Positions 18,815 to 28,286 of a stretch of DNA of 64,000 nucleotides are shown in pieces. Each line of letters starts with the position of its first letter. The first letter of the stretch is position 1. A program made the position numbers and the translations under genes. Under the pieces are notes generated by a model. The model did not search any database and was not told the origin of the DNA. It was given only the letters and a program-made list of their open reading frames with translations. Source of the DNA: Halobacteriales archaeon YIM A00013 (GTDB lineage: Archaea > Halobacteriota > Halobacteria > Halobacteriales > Haloarculaceae); the NCBI GenBank assembly GCA_025041195.1, contig JAKCFM010000001.1, positions 744,001-808,000 on the forward strand, read 5' to 3'.

Positions 18815-20167
18815 CTACTGCGGCGTCGGAGTGGACACGTCGGTCTCGCTGGTTGGATCGATCTGTTCGGTGATCAGATCGGCACACGAATAGCCGGCTT
18901 CGATAGCCCCGTTGAGACTTCGTTCTGGATACTGTGCGTTACTGGCCATGCCGGCGTAGTAGAGCCCTTCTGCCACGTCGTCACCGAGATCGTACGGAAC
19001 AACCATATCGAGATAGCCACGCTCGTAAATCGGAGCCGTGCGTGGATTCCGAGCGATTCGGACGTTCGAGACCACGTCCCGATCGAACGATGGGAACAGC
19101 GATTCGATTCCCGAGAGCCAGTGCTCGGTGAGTGCATCGTCATCAAACTGCCAGAGCTGTTCCGTTTCGTCTTGAACGTAGCTGGCAACATAGAGGAGAT
19201 GATCACCACCGTATCGGTCCGTTGGAATGAAGTTCGTGTGCTCGATCAACGCCCCAAACGGTGCGTCGTCGGCGACGTTGAGCCAGTAGGTGTCCATCAA
19301 CGATTCTTCCATCTCGATGACGGCGCAGACGGAGGCCTGAAAGTCGATTTCGCACGGATAGCCCGAGAGCGCTTTGAGTACGTTTGGCATCGTCGCAACA
19401 ACGACGCCATCAACATCGTAGTCGGTCGTTCCATCGGCGGTTTCGACAGTCATCGTTTGGACATGGTCGTCGTGTTCCAGTTCGGTTACCCGAGCGTCCG
19501 TGGTGATGTTCGCTTCGCCAACCGCATCGATGAGCGCATCGAGGAATACGCCAAAGCCACCGTTGATGTATCCCAGCACCTCTCCGTTGAGGAGATCTCG
19601 CTCGCCACGGAATTTGATACGACCCAGCAACCAGGCCGCACTTACGTCCTCTTTTCGACTCCCGAATTTGGCGTCGAGTAGGGGTTCAAAGAAGGTCTCG
19701 TACACCGTTTCGGTCGTGTGCTCAATGGCAAACTCTTTGACCGACGTTTCTTCGAAATCGGAGAGCCGTTCGTAGGTGTCGAACGACGGAACGCCACCAC
19801 GCACGTCGATATCGAGCGTCAACATCCCGAGTCTGAATTTATCGTACAGACTCCAGTGTGGAAAGGTAAGAATCTCCCACGGCGTATCCATCGGATGGAT
19901 TGCTCCATCGACGTAGTAGGCGTTTTCCCCCACGTGCCACTCGACGCGGTCGCCGATACCAAGCTCTTCTGCCAGATCAACGATCGTTTGCTCAGATTTA
20001 GAAAGATGGTGATAGAATGCTTCGATGCGGTCTCCGGCCGTTGGGTACGTCCGGGCGAGTCCTCCCACGTCGCTGCTCGCCTCGAACACCTGTACGTCGT
20101 AGCCAGCCTGCTGGAGGCGATACGCTCCAGCGAGTCCCGCGATTCCGCCGCCAACGATCCCGATCAT
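18815..20167 (-). CDS. FAD-dependent amine oxidase/protoporphyrinogen oxidase-like protein
   Basis: 450 residues starting MIGIVGGGIAGLAGAYRLQ, a clean FAD-binding beta-alpha-beta unit with VFEASSDVGGLARTY as the second dinucleotide motif. GLYYAGMASNAQYPERSLNGAIEAG is the C-terminal FAD motif of the amine oxidase fold. The central part with FYHHLSKSEQTI and the phrase EPLLDAKFGS resembles the UDP-galactopyranose mutase/desaturase-like members found in archaea. It probably oxidises an amine, a polyprenoid or a sugar lipid. The frame runs 15 codons further upstream, but the ATG at 20167 sits right before the first strand. Confidence 0.85.
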   Translation of the reverse strand: MIGIVGGGIAGLAGAYRLQQAGYDVQVFEASSDVGGLARTYPTAGDRIEAFYHHLSKSEQTIVDLAEELGIGDRVEWHVGENAYYVDGAIHPMDTPWEILTFPHWSLYDKFRLGMLTLDIDVRGGVPSFDTYERLSDFEETSVKEFAIEHTTETVYETFFEPLLDAKFGSRKEDVSAAWLLGRIKFRGERDLLNGEVLGYINGGFGVFLDALIDAVGEANITTDARVTELEHDDHVQTMTVETADGTTDYDVDGVVVATMPNVLKALSGYPCEIDFQASVCAVIEMEESLMDTYWLNVADDAPFGALIEHTNFIPTDRYGGDHLLYVASYVQDETEQLWQFDDDALTEHWLSGIESLFPSFDRDVVSNVRIARNPRTAPIYERGYLDMVVPYDLGDDVAEGLYYAGMASNAQYPERSLNGAIEAGYSCADLITEQIDPTSETDVSTPTPQ

Positions 20168-20366
20168 AGCTGTGGTAGGGCCAGCCGTCCGTAAGTTTGT
20201 TGTCATCGACAATCGCCGTGTACGCTTTCTCTCAACGGCGCGAAAACCCCGTCAGGGATCGACGCCGAAGGGGGATGGAAATGCGGACGCCCTGGTGAGC
20301 GGGGTTCACGACGAGGGAGGATGTCATTCGGGTACATTTATCCGATCGCTCGGCTAACCAGATGAC

Positions 20367-21248
20367 ATGGTTACCGTCCGGGCCCCCGCGACGAGTGCGA
20401 ATCTCGGGAGCGGATTCGACGTGTTTGGCGTTGCTCTCGAACACCCGGCGGATGTCGTGCAAGTGGAAAAAGCCACAGAAACAACGATTGACGTCACTGG
20501 TGCCGGCAGTCAGTATATCCCGGAAGACCCGGAGAAGAACACCGTGGGTGCGGTTGCCCGTGCCCTCGAAGCACCGGCGCACATATCGATCGATAAGGGC
20601 ATACGACCGTCCTCAGGGCTGGGCTCATCGGCTGCGAGTGCGGCAGGTGCGGCAGTCGCGCTCAATGCGCTGTACGACCGCGGGTATGCGCCAAAAGAAC
20701 TGGTGCCAATTGCAGCGAAAGGCGAAGCCGTCGTTTCGGGAACGCCACACGCAGACAACGTTGCACCGGCGATACTCGGTGGCTTTACGATCGCGACCGA
20801 CCAGGGATTCACGCAGATCGAAGCCGACATATCTCTGGTCGTCTGCCTTCCCGACCTCATCATCTCTACGCGCGAGGCTCGGTCGGTGTTGCCACCACAG
20901 GCTCCCCTCGACGATGTCGTCGACACCGTTGGCAGGGCCGCTACACTGACCGCAGGTATGTGTCGAAGCGATCCAGAGCTCGTCGGCAACGGCCTCGACG
21001 ACCGGATCGTTACCCCCGTCCGTGCTGAACTCATCGATGGGTACGATTCGGTCCGTACCGCAGCGCTTGAGGCGGGTGCACACGGTGTGACGATCAGTGG
21101 TGCTGGCCCAGGAATGCTTGGGGTCTGTCCGTCAGATGCGCAACGCTCGGTCGCAAATGCAATGATCGACGCGTTCGACGATGTCGACGTCATGGCCCGA
21201 GCGTTCCAGACTGGTATTGGTACCGGCGCAGAGATCTGCTCCCGATAG
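20367..21248 (+). CDS. thrB: Homoserine kinase
   Basis: 293 residues of the GHMP kinase family. It phosphorylates homoserine in threonine synthesis. VRAPATSANLGSGFDVFGVA is the first conserved motif, PSSGLGSSAASAAGAAVALN the glycine-rich ATP-binding loop and TISGAGPGMLGVCP the third motif. Length fits archaeal ThrB. A TATA-like ACATTTATC about 30 bases before the ATG suggests a leaderless transcript. It ends two bases before the convergent hypothetical gene. No other threonine genes are adjacent. Confidence 0.93.
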   Translation: MVTVRAPATSANLGSGFDVFGVALEHPADVVQVEKATETTIDVTGAGSQYIPEDPEKNTVGAVARALEAPAHISIDKGIRPSSGLGSSAASAAGAAVALNALYDRGYAPKELVPIAAKGEAVVSGTPHADNVAPAILGGFTIATDQGFTQIEADISLVVCLPDLIISTREARSVLPPQAPLDDVVDTVGRAATLTAGMCRSDPELVGNGLDDRIVTPVRAELIDGYDSVRTAALEAGAHGVTISGAGPGMLGVCPSDAQRSVANAMIDAFDDVDVMARAFQTGIGTGAEICSR

Positions 21249-21250
21249 GG

Positions 21251-22222
21251 CTACTCTGCGACCACTTTCCGTGGCGTCTGAGCAATCGATTCGAATTGGT
21301 TGGAGCCGACCACTCCAGGCGTGTCTGCCGCAAGCAACTTTTCTGCTGTGGTGCAAAACTGTGACAGAGAGTCATCGCAGAGCGGGAATTTCCAGTGAAT
21401 CACATCATTGTCGGCCGCCTCGGACCGGTCTCTGAGCGACTGCATCCGCGCAAGTCGCGCCGTATCGATCGGAATTCCGAGTGAGCAGTCTGTGGTGTCG
21501 CTACTGAGCGATATTCCGCCTACGATGCTGCCCGTTTCGTTCGCGTCGATCGCCTGGACAATGGAGAGCAACCGCTTGTGTGGGGTGGCTCCCAGTCGCA
21601 GCTCCACTTTGAACTGGCCGAGATCGTAATCGCGGCGACGGTACTCTTGTGCACGATCGAGCTGTTCTCGAAGCGCAGCTGCTGGGAGTCCAACACGAAT
21701 GAGGCCGAGGACCCGCTCATCAGCAGTGGCTGGGAGATGACACTCCGGCAGCTGTGGCGTGTACGTCCCACCGATCAGTGGATGGATAGCAGACTGTTGT
21801 CGGAGGGCGCTTGCAACCACGGGCTGGGATTCGACTGCCGCTATCCGTTTCTCGGAGAGGGCTTCGAGTTCATACTCACGATATGGGCTCTGATCGAGCA
21901 CCAGCTCGACGCGCGTGCGAGCAGACTCTTGATCGTCTGCCACCACACAGATCACACACTCGCGTCGGCGTTCGTACGTTGCGCCGCGATCGTCGATCGA
22001 CGCCGATCGTTTGAACATATCGAGAAAGACGCCTGCTGCACGAGGGGTCCACGAACCCCAATCGATCGTGTGGCGAGAAATCCGCCGCCGAGCACGAATC
22101 GCCCACGGATTGATCGCAGTGGGTACCACCCCTGTCGATCTGTACGGCTCTTGATCAACCACGAGGTCAGCGTGATACCAGAATCGTTCGTCGGTGCTCG
22201 ATCCAACGACGTTCGTTCGCAT
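21251..22222 (-). CDS. Hypothetical protein of 323 residues
   Basis: I do not recognise this protein. It starts MRTNVVGSSTDERFWYHADL; the frame extends five codons upstream only to a TTG. It looks soluble, with mixed alpha/beta predicted structure. A central segment LGQFKVELRLGATPHKRLL and the C-terminal FPLCDDSLSQFCTTAEKLL are the most patterned parts. The arginine content is high for a halophile protein. Codon use is normal and the frame is long, so it is very likely a real gene. Convergent with thrB. Confidence 0.7.
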   Translation of the reverse strand: MRTNVVGSSTDERFWYHADLVVDQEPYRSTGVVPTAINPWAIRARRRISRHTIDWGSWTPRAAGVFLDMFKRSASIDDRGATYERRRECVICVVADDQESARTRVELVLDQSPYREYELEALSEKRIAAVESQPVVASALRQQSAIHPLIGGTYTPQLPECHLPATADERVLGLIRVGLPAAALREQLDRAQEYRRRDYDLGQFKVELRLGATPHKRLLSIVQAIDANETGSIVGGISLSSDTTDCSLGIPIDTARLARMQSLRDRSEAADNDVIHWKFPLCDDSLSQFCTTAEKLLAADTPGVVGSNQFESIAQTPRKVVAE

Positions 22223-22314
22223 ACGGGTCACTACCAACCCGTTTGTTGTTAAATTTCATTAGTGTTATTTGACGTTATTTGTCAGAAGAGAATACGATCG
22301 CCCTGACTAACAAC

Positions 22315-23223
22315 TCACACGCCGCGGTCCTGCAGCCGATCCTCTTCGTCCATCTGGACGTTTGACTGTCCTTTCATGCCACTACCGATGTCCGAGGCGA
22401 TCTCGGCGAGGCGTTCGGGATCGTCCCAGTTGTTGACGGCTTCGACGATCGCGCGTCCCATTGCGTTTGGATCTTCGGCACCGAAGATCCCAGAGCCGAC
22501 GAAGATGCCATCACAGCCCAGCGACATCATCAGCGCAGCATCGGCTGGCGTTGCGATGCCTCCAGCGGCGAAGTTGACAACCGGCAACCGGCCGCGTTCG
22601 GCGGTGTCGTGAACGAGTGGGGCTGGCGCTTCGTGTTCGCGCGCCCAGCGCTCGCGTTCTTCGTGGGTTTTCCCCTCGATCTCTCGAATTGCGCTTTTGA
22701 TCGTTCGCTGGTGGGTAACAGCCTGGTTTACGTCGCCCGTTCCTGCTTCGCCTTTCGTTCGGATCATCGCTGCTCCTTCGTCGATTCGGCGCAACGCTTC
22801 CGGCAGTGAGCGCGCTCCACAGACGAATGGTGCGGTGAACGCTTCTTTTTCGATGTGGTAGTCGTTGTCTGCCGGCGTGAGTACCTCGCTCTCGTCGATC
22901 ATGTCCGCCCCGGTGGCTTCGAGAATCTGCGCTTCGGTGGAGTGACCGATCCGGCATTTGCCCATCACTGGGATCGACACCTCATCGATGATTTCTGTGA
23001 GCGCGCCTGGGTCTGCCATTCGGGCGACCCCACCGCGTTTGCGGATATCTGCCGGCACCGCTTCGAGCGACATCACCGCGACTGCACCGGCGTCTTCGGC
23101 CACGCGGGCTTGTTCGCGGGTAACGACGTCCATGATGACGCCCCCCTTTTGCATTTTCGCGAAGCCGCGTTTGACCAGCTCCGTCCCACGCTTCAGTTCC
23201 CCAATGTCTGTTGAACTGCTCAT
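22315..23223 (-). CDS. pdxS: Pyridoxal 5'-phosphate synthase subunit PdxS
   Basis: 302 residues, one of the most conserved enzymes in the window. With PdxT it makes vitamin B6 (PLP) from ribose 5-phosphate, glyceraldehyde 3-phosphate and glutamine-derived ammonia. [17 protein letters not shown] carries the N-terminal catalytic lysine region, [17 protein letters not shown] and [17 protein letters not shown] the phosphate loop with the second lysine, and [12 protein letters not shown] the C-terminal phosphate site. The ATG at 23223 (MSSSTDIGE) is preferred over one eight codons upstream. No pdxT is adjacent. Confidence 0.96.
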   Translation of the reverse strand: MSSSTDIGELKRGTELVKRGFAKMQKGGVIMDVVTREQARVAEDAGAVAVMSLEAVPADIRKRGGVARMADPGALTEIIDEVSIPVMGKCRIGHSTEAQILEATGADMIDESEVLTPADNDYHIEKEAFTAPFVCGARSLPEALRRIDEGAAMIRTKGEAGTGDVNQAVTHQRTIKSAIREIEGKTHEERERWAREHEAPAPLVHDTAERGRLPVVNFAAGGIATPADAALMMSLGCDGIFVGSGIFGAEDPNAMGRAIVEAVNNWDDPERLAEIASDIGSGMKGQSNVQMDEEDRLQDRGV

Positions 23224-23293
23224 AGCAGAACACAGTCGTGGATACACTTAACCGGCGTGTCTGGGGGTTGTGCCACATTCCCGCAGAGATGAC

Positions 23294-23485
23294 TCACGAT
23301 TTGCGGTTTTCCCACAGGAGATAGACCGCCGCAAACAGCGCACCACCGAGGTATGCGATCCAGTTTGCACCGCGTATTGAGAACGTCACCATGAGAAGGA
23401 CTGCCACGAGAAACCCAATCAGAGCCAACCCAAATGTGTTCAGTAGTACGAGCCACTCCGGTCGCCCCTCACCTGTCTCGTCCAT
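23294..23485 (-). CDS. Small two-helix membrane protein
   Basis: 63 residues beginning MDETGEGRPEWLVLLNTF with two hydrophobic helices (NTFGLALIGFLVAVLLMVTF and WIAYLGGALFAAVYLLW) and a basic end (ENRKS). An ATG eight codons upstream is also possible, but a TATATCTTA-like element centred about 28 bases before 23485 fits a leaderless start there. Function unknown. Confidence 0.65.
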   Translation of the reverse strand: MDETGEGRPEWLVLLNTFGLALIGFLVAVLLMVTFSIRGANWIAYLGGALFAAVYLLWENRKS

Positions 23486-23597
23486 GCCGGACCGATGGGG
23501 ATCGCGCATTTATATCTTATCTGTGGTATATTGAAAATAATCTGCTGCGTTCGGTGTCAACGGACACAGGTATGGTTTTGCACACATGAGATCAGGT

Positions 23598-24257
23598 ATG
23601 TCCGATGCGTTACCGTGGTATGTGGCCCCGCTGCCTGACGCTCTTGAGGAGTTTGGGCTCCGGTTGGCCTGGGTTGTCGTCGCGATCAATCTGGCTGGAA
23701 CGGGATTTGGCTTCTGGTATTATTCGGCTCAGTTCTCCCAGACACCAGTTGTGATGTGGCCGTTCGTGCCCGACAGCCCGATGGCGACACTGTTGATAGC
23801 ACTCGCGATCGGGGCCTGGAAGCTTGGACACTCGAACGAATATTTGAACGCGCTGGCATTTTTCGGCTGCATCAAGCTCGGGCTCTGGACACCCTACGTC
23901 CTCCTCGCGTTCTTTCCATACTGGGACTACCAGCACCCGGCGATGTACAACTTCCTCTTCTGGAGCCACCTGGCAATGGTCGTCCAGGCGTTCGTCATCC
24001 ACCGGTTCAGTGACTTTCCCGTGCGGGCAATCGCGCTCGCAACAGGGTGGTACACGGTCGATCTCATCGTGGATTACTTCTATCCGATCGTCGGCGAGCC
24101 ACACCACACGATACTGCCGGTCGGCGATTACGAGTTCTATCTCGGCGTCCCAGCGCTGCAGATCGCCGCAGCAGGGGCGGTGGTGTTGACAATTATCCCG
24201 GTGTTTCTCGCGCTCACGACCCGAGTGAAAAAACTAGAATGGGGACACACGGTTTGA
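23598..24257 (+). CDS. DUF1405 family membrane protein
   Basis: 219 residues with six or seven hydrophobic helices. It has the DUF1405 signatures: GFGFWYYSAQFSQTP after the first helix, MWPFVPDSPMATLL, and AFFGCIKLGLWTPYVLL. FYPIVGEPHHTILPV near the end is a conserved loop of the family. The family is restricted to archaea and some Firmicutes and has no known function. ATG 23598 follows a weak AGGT; ATG 23586 is an alternative. Confidence 0.85.
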   Translation: MSDALPWYVAPLPDALEEFGLRLAWVVVAINLAGTGFGFWYYSAQFSQTPVVMWPFVPDSPMATLLIALAIGAWKLGHSNEYLNALAFFGCIKLGLWTPYVLLAFFPYWDYQHPAMYNFLFWSHLAMVVQAFVIHRFSDFPVRAIALATGWYTVDLIVDYFYPIVGEPHHTILPVGDYEFYLGVPALQIAAAGAVVLTIIPVFLALTTRVKKLEWGHTV

Positions 24258-24421
24258 TCTGCTACACCGCTCCCAGTGGATCGACGGAAGAGAACACGGC
24301 GGCGTGACCCTTGGAGACCACCAGCTGACCTGTGGAACACCTCCGATCCTATTGTCTGCTTGATTATCTCTGAATTGTTTTTCAATAGATATTATACGAT
24401 AGCAATCAACAACTGCGTATC

Positions 24422-25091
24422 ATGAGTGACACGGGGAATTCGCACCTCACCCGACGCCACGCCCTCCAGATGTTTGGTGCAGGATCGGTAGGGCTCGCAG
24501 TCGGAACTGGTATCTCGACGGTGTCCACACGTCCGAACGGGTTGATTCCCTCGCGTTGGAAACCGGGATCGAGCAGTTTGGCGGGCGCTCCGTTACTGTA
24601 GGACGGGTACAGACTGATGAGGCCTACCGAGCGGTGTCGTTCGAAGCGTCGTTTTCCACAAGACCCGTTGTGTTCACACAATCGATGACAACCAATGGAT
24701 ACAATCCCATCGTCACCCGTCAACGAAACGTTTCCACAACAGGAATGGAGGTTCGCCTCCAGGAAGCGGAATCGGATGTGCCCATTACGACGAGACTATT
24801 GGGTATGTGGACATCACCCCAGGAACCGGGACAACTGATGGGAGATCGTTCGAGGTGAGGGAAACGAAAAATGCCGTCACCAACCAGTGGCTCCGGATCA
24901 CTTTCGAACGATCGTACAGCGATCCCCGTTTCGTGGCGTCGATGCAGACCGCTGATGGAACAAACACAGCTGGGGTACGATATCGCAATCGCACGGCTAC
25001 CAGCGTCGAAATCAGGATCGAAGAAGAACATAGTGTCGATTCGGAAACCTACCACACCACCGAACGTGTTGGATATCTCGTGAGCGAGTGA
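24422..25091 (+). pseudogene. Frameshifted secreted protein with tandem beta-domain repeats
   Basis: Three reading frames carry one protein. The first (24422-24601) starts with a Tat signal (RRHALQMFGAGS) but stops after 59 residues. From about 24500 a second frame reads WYLDGVHTSERVDSLALE and continues to EVRLQEAES near 24775. A third frame resumes with HYDETIGYVDITPG and runs to the stop at 25091. The second and third parts are two copies of a beta-rich repeat whose units end in a (V/M)E-(V/I)R-(L/I)-(Q/E)-E stretch followed by a Y/H-rich T-x-G-Y or S-E-R-V loop, which I have seen in secreted haloarchaeal proteins of H-type-lectin-like fold. Two frameshifts, and very little between signal and first repeat, suggest an internal deletion plus decay. 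Confidence 0.75.
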
Positions 25092-25131
25092 CTCTGGTAC
25101 CACTTCGGTGCGTGACGACGAACCGAACCGA

Positions 25132-26043
25132 TCACCGGTCATCCGCGTGTGATCGCACCCACAGCTCGCCGATTTGCGATAGTCGTGTTCGGTAGGATTT
25201 ACCCTGCTCATCCTGTTCGATGTAGCCTTTCCCTCCCGGTCCGAGACGGTCGACGTTGTAAATCACCTTTGAACGGAAGCTGTTGGTGTACTCCTCGCTG
25301 AGCTCGCGTGCGAGCGTCTGCGCGAGTTCAGAGACGCTCCGAAACTCTTCGTGTTCTCCCAGCGTAAAGAGGATCAGCTCTTCAAACGGTTTGACGTTCG
25401 AAAACGATGCCACTGGGAGCTCAATGATGTGGCTCGATCCGACCTTTTTAGCGCCGATCGTCGTGCCGCGTTCGTCGAACTCGTTCAGCATCGATTTTGC
25501 ATCGTCCATCCAGTCCGCGACGCGATCGGCGTCAATCCCATCGCGTTGAACTGCTCCCAGCAGATCGAGCGCACGCCGGAGCTGCTCGGCCAGTTCGGTT
25601 TCGAGATACTTCTCGGGAACCGTATAGTAGGTGTGAATCCGATCACGATCGCTCTGACGCTCGACCATAATCGAATGCGCCGCGGTTGCAAATGCAAAAC
25701 TCACCGTTCGGGGCATTGACGATACGTTCACCCACACCTCGTTGCCTTCGGCTCGCTCGACGTGTATGCCGTCGAGCTCAGCATTGATGAGCTCGTACGC
25801 CTGCTCGAACGCTGCATCGTAATCGTACACGTCCGCGATCACGAACCGCTCAGTTGTCGCACCGAGCAAATTGCGAAAATCCGTCTCCAACTTCTCTGCG
25901 AGGCGCTGTGAGTACTCAACGTTCGCCTCACTTCCAACAGCGCCCTCAAGCAGAATCACCCGATCGACGTCGAGCTGATCGCGGACGAGTGGTGCTATGA
26001 GCCGATCGTAATCGAAACCGACCGGAACGATGTGTGTCTGCAT
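25132..26043 (-). CDS. HFX_2341/DUF6293-type regulator, CARF-like domain plus winged helix
   Basis: 303 residues. The N-terminus (HIVPVGFDYDRLIAPLV, DRVILLEG) and VWVNVSSMPRTVSFAFATAA resemble the two ligand loops of a CARF-like Rossmann fold, as in Csa3 proteins that sense cyclic oligonucleotides. The C-terminal third (FTLGEHEEFRSVSELAQTLA, VIYNVDRL, GYIEQDEQGKSYRTRLSQIG) is a winged helix. The family is, as I recall it, the haloarchaeal HFX_2341 regulator group. There are no cas genes in the window, so any link to signalling by cyclic oligonucleotides is inference. The gene stands alone in the opposite direction to its neighbours. Confidence 0.75.
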   Translation of the reverse strand: MQTHIVPVGFDYDRLIAPLVRDQLDVDRVILLEGAVGSEANVEYSQRLAEKLETDFRNLLGATTERFVIADVYDYDAAFEQAYELINAELDGIHVERAEGNEVWVNVSSMPRTVSFAFATAAHSIMVERQSDRDRIHTYYTVPEKYLETELAEQLRRALDLLGAVQRDGIDADRVADWMDDAKSMLNEFDERGTTIGAKKVGSSHIIELPVASFSNVKPFEELILFTLGEHEEFRSVSELAQTLARELSEEYTNSFRSKVIYNVDRLGPGGKGYIEQDEQGKSYRTRLSQIGELWVRSHADDR

Positions 26044-26556
26044 AGCGTTCGTTTCTTTCGTTGTCGAGTTAAACGTTCAGTCATTCCGGGCGTCGAGTGA
26101 GCGGATACGATCAGCTGGTGGGACGAGCTGATCACGAAAACTATAATCAGCTGACGCTTTTTGGAGGGGCATTGATCATCAAAAGAGTTGATTATCTTAT
26201 GGATATCTCTAGTCAATCTTACTGTATCGTGAAGAGAGAGACCAGATGGGGGTCGGCGGGGGATGGCCTAACCGTTCGAAAGCGTAACTGGGCTATCTTT
26301 TGGCTCACGGTGCATTCCCGCTCGACATCACATTTAATGTCCAACTCCTGTAAAAATCTTTCTATTCGCCTGGAATTGTCTGACAAGCATGTATCTATTG
26401 ACACCCATCGAACAGACTGGACAGGCCCAACGAAAGAATGTCCCCCTGATTGGCCCAGAGATGCATCCACAGATCACCATACGGATAAAATATCAATTGT
26501 AAATCAATTATGTTTGGCCGATGTATTTCGGAAGGGATATTAGTTGGGGATAGAAT
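26044..26556. other. AT-rich stretch with no confident gene
   Basis: About 510 bases. Both strands have frames of 80 to 148 codons, but neither has the codon pattern of the surrounding genes. The leftward frame 26219-26470 contains a plausible helical piece (LSDNSRRIERFLQELDIKC) and might be the remnant of a regulator. I do not call a gene here. Confidence 0.4.
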
Positions 26557-26565
26557 GTGCTATAC

Positions 26566-26853
26566 ATGCCAACGCATCTCCGTCCACTCATCCCTCTCGA
26601 CGTTTTATGTCTGCTGAGTGGATTATTCTTCCTTTCTATTGGAATGCTGATGGAATGGGTGCGGATTCGTCACCGAGGATACGCAGTTGGTGGGATGATT
26701 AGCTCGACCTCGTTCGTCGGTATTGCCACAAATATCATCGATGTGCAGTATGCGGCGAGAGTTGGACTGTTTATCTGTCAATTGTTCGGATTGTATTGCA
26801 TTGTTCTGCTCATTCGCCATCACCAGCGCGCCTCCACTCCAACGATTCGGTGA
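26566..26853 (+). CDS. Hypothetical three-helix membrane protein
   Basis: 95 residues starting MPTHLRPLIPLDVLCLL (an ATG three codons upstream is also possible). Three hydrophobic helices are visible: LDVLCLLSGLFFLSIGMLM, YAVGGMISSTSFVGIAT and VGLFICQLFGLYCIVLLI, with a basic C-terminus. The base composition is richer in AT than the neighbours, so recent acquisition or weak constraint is possible. No family recognised. Confidence 0.45.
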   Translation: MPTHLRPLIPLDVLCLLSGLFFLSIGMLMEWVRIRHRGYAVGGMISSTSFVGIATNIIDVQYAARVGLFICQLFGLYCIVLLIRHHQRASTPTIR

Positions 26854-26933
26854 ACAATCGCTGGAAGGAGACGATCAAACAACAAATTGATCCATCAAAA
26901 AGATCATAGAAGGTGACGATATACAGTAAACTG

Positions 26934-27479
26934 ATGAGTTTGTTGCCGCTACGAGGGGAGTCACAGTCAACCCCGAACGAACCTCGTGTACTGGGCCTCG
27001 ACAACGAGGCAGCTGACGAGGCGTTCGAGACCCTGACGGCTTCGACCACACGAACGGTGCTCTCGATCATCTACGAACAACCCTCGACACCAACCGAGAT
27101 CCGTGATGAGATCGACACGTCGCTACAGAACGTGCATTATCATCTCGGAAAGCTCGAAGACGCAGGGTTGATCGAACCATCGGGTGTTGGCTATTCGGAG
27201 AAAGGAACTGAAATGACAGTGTACGCACCGGCAAACGAGGCGGTTGTGCTGTTCGCCGGTAGACAGTCCGACCACCGACGGCTCCGGGATTTTCTTCGTC
27301 GAACGCTCGGGGCTGTGATCGTCTTTTCGGGTGTGACAGCGGCGTATGGATTTCTCTGGCGGGTGACGATGGCGGGCGCGGGAAAGTTCTGGATTGATTC
27401 GATGATTCCGTTTTTCGTCGGCGGAATCATCGCCCTGTGTATCCTTGGGGTAATCTGGCAGTTCGATCCTCGATCGTGA
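26934..27479 (+). CDS. Membrane-anchored winged-helix regulator
   Basis: 181 residues. The region AFETLTASTTRTVLSIIYE - PSTPTEIRDEI - SLQNVHYHLGKLEDAGLIE is an ArsR-type winged helix with a clear recognition helix, followed by the wing (GVGYSEKGTEMTVYAP). After a basic linker (RRLRDFLRRT) come two membrane helices at the C-terminus (AVIVFSGVTAAYGFLW, FFVGGIIALCILGVIW). This DNA-binding-plus-membrane layout is common in haloarchaea, where the membrane part may sense the envelope. The ATG at 26934 is preferred to a GTG seven codons upstream. It is convergent with btuD, stop codons six bases apart. Confidence 0.8.
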   Translation: MSLLPLRGESQSTPNEPRVLGLDNEAADEAFETLTASTTRTVLSIIYEQPSTPTEIRDEIDTSLQNVHYHLGKLEDAGLIEPSGVGYSEKGTEMTVYAPANEAVVLFAGRQSDHRRLRDFLRRTLGAVIVFSGVTAAYGFLWRVTMAGAGKFWIDSMIPFFVGGIIALCILGVIWQFDPRS

Positions 27480-27485
27480 CAGACC

Positions 27486-28286
27486 TCAGTTCAGATCAGC
27501 GGCCCGCTCGTCGATCGTCGTTACAGAGGGCGTTTTTGTGACTGGATTCTGATGGACATGAACGTCCACTGACTCGCCATAGGCCGTTTCGATCGTCGAT
27601 GGAGTCATCACCGCTTCTGGCGGTCCGCTGTCGAGAATAGACCCACCAGAGAGGACGGCCACAACATCACAGTATCGAGCCGCAAGGTCCAGGTCGTGGA
27701 TCGCAGCGACCGCAGCTTTTCCCTCGTTTACGAGCGACCGGACGAGCTCAAGCGTGCGCACCTGATGGGTAATGTCAAGACTCGCGGTTGGCTCGTCAAG
27801 CACCAGCGCTGGTGTTTCCTGTGCAACCGCCCTGGCAATGCGTACGCGCTGGCGTTCGCCACCGCTGAGGGTGTCGATGGTTCGGTCGGCAAGCGCGATG
27901 GTTTCCGTTCGCTCCATTGCGCGAGTTATCGCCGCTTGTGGCTCGCTCCGATCGAATCGAGAGCGGTGTGGATGGCGTCCCATCGCGACGATATCCCGAA
28001 CCGGGAATGAAAACCCACGTGGACCATCCTGTGGGACGGTCCCAACGCGCTGGGCGATATCGCGTGCTGAGGCGCTCTGGACTGATGTTCCCTGAACCGT
28101 GACGGTGCCAGCATCTGGCGTCGTAACGCCGTTTATTGTCTGCAGAAGTGTCGTTTTACCGGCACCGTTGGGGCCAACGAGACCGACGAACGATCCCGCA
28201 TTCACCGTCAACGAAACGTTTTCGAGGACCGTCCGTTCGTCGTAGCTGACACGGACGCCATCGACAACGATGACTGGGTCGCTCAC
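27486..28286 (-). CDS. btuD: Vitamin B12/siderophore ABC transporter ATP-binding protein
   Basis: 266 residues, the ATPase of the B12 importer. Walker A is GLVGPNGAGKTTLL, the Q-loop lies in GTVPQDGPRG, the signature is LSGGERQRVRIARA and Walker B is PALVLDEPTASLD, with His in AIHDLDLA. These are the features of BtuD/FhuC type ATPases. The start codon overlaps the permease stop by four bases (ATGA), so the two are translationally linked. The partner btuF on the opposite strand supports B12 as the substrate, though iron-chelate transporters look alike. Confidence 0.92.
   Translation of the reverse strand: MSDPVIVVDGVRVSYDERTVLENVSLTVNAGSFVGLVGPNGAGKTTLLQTINGVTTPDAGTVTVQGTSVQSASARDIAQRVGTVPQDGPRGFSFPVRDIVAMGRHPHRSRFDRSEPQAAITRAMERTETIALADRTIDTLSGGERQRVRIARAVAQETPALVLDEPTASLDITHQVRTLELVRSLVNEGKAAVAAIHDLDLAARYCDVVAVLSGGSILDSGPPEAVMTPSTIETAYGESVDVHVHQNPVTKTPSVTTIDERAADLN

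Noticed and set aside
24422-25091. Programmed frameshifting to make one protein
   Set aside because: Two shifts in opposite needs and no slippery sequence or stem at either site; decay is simpler.
26097-26543. 148-codon plus-strand frame
   Set aside because: AT-rich, no family resemblance, overlapped by another weak frame, and composition unlike nearby genes.
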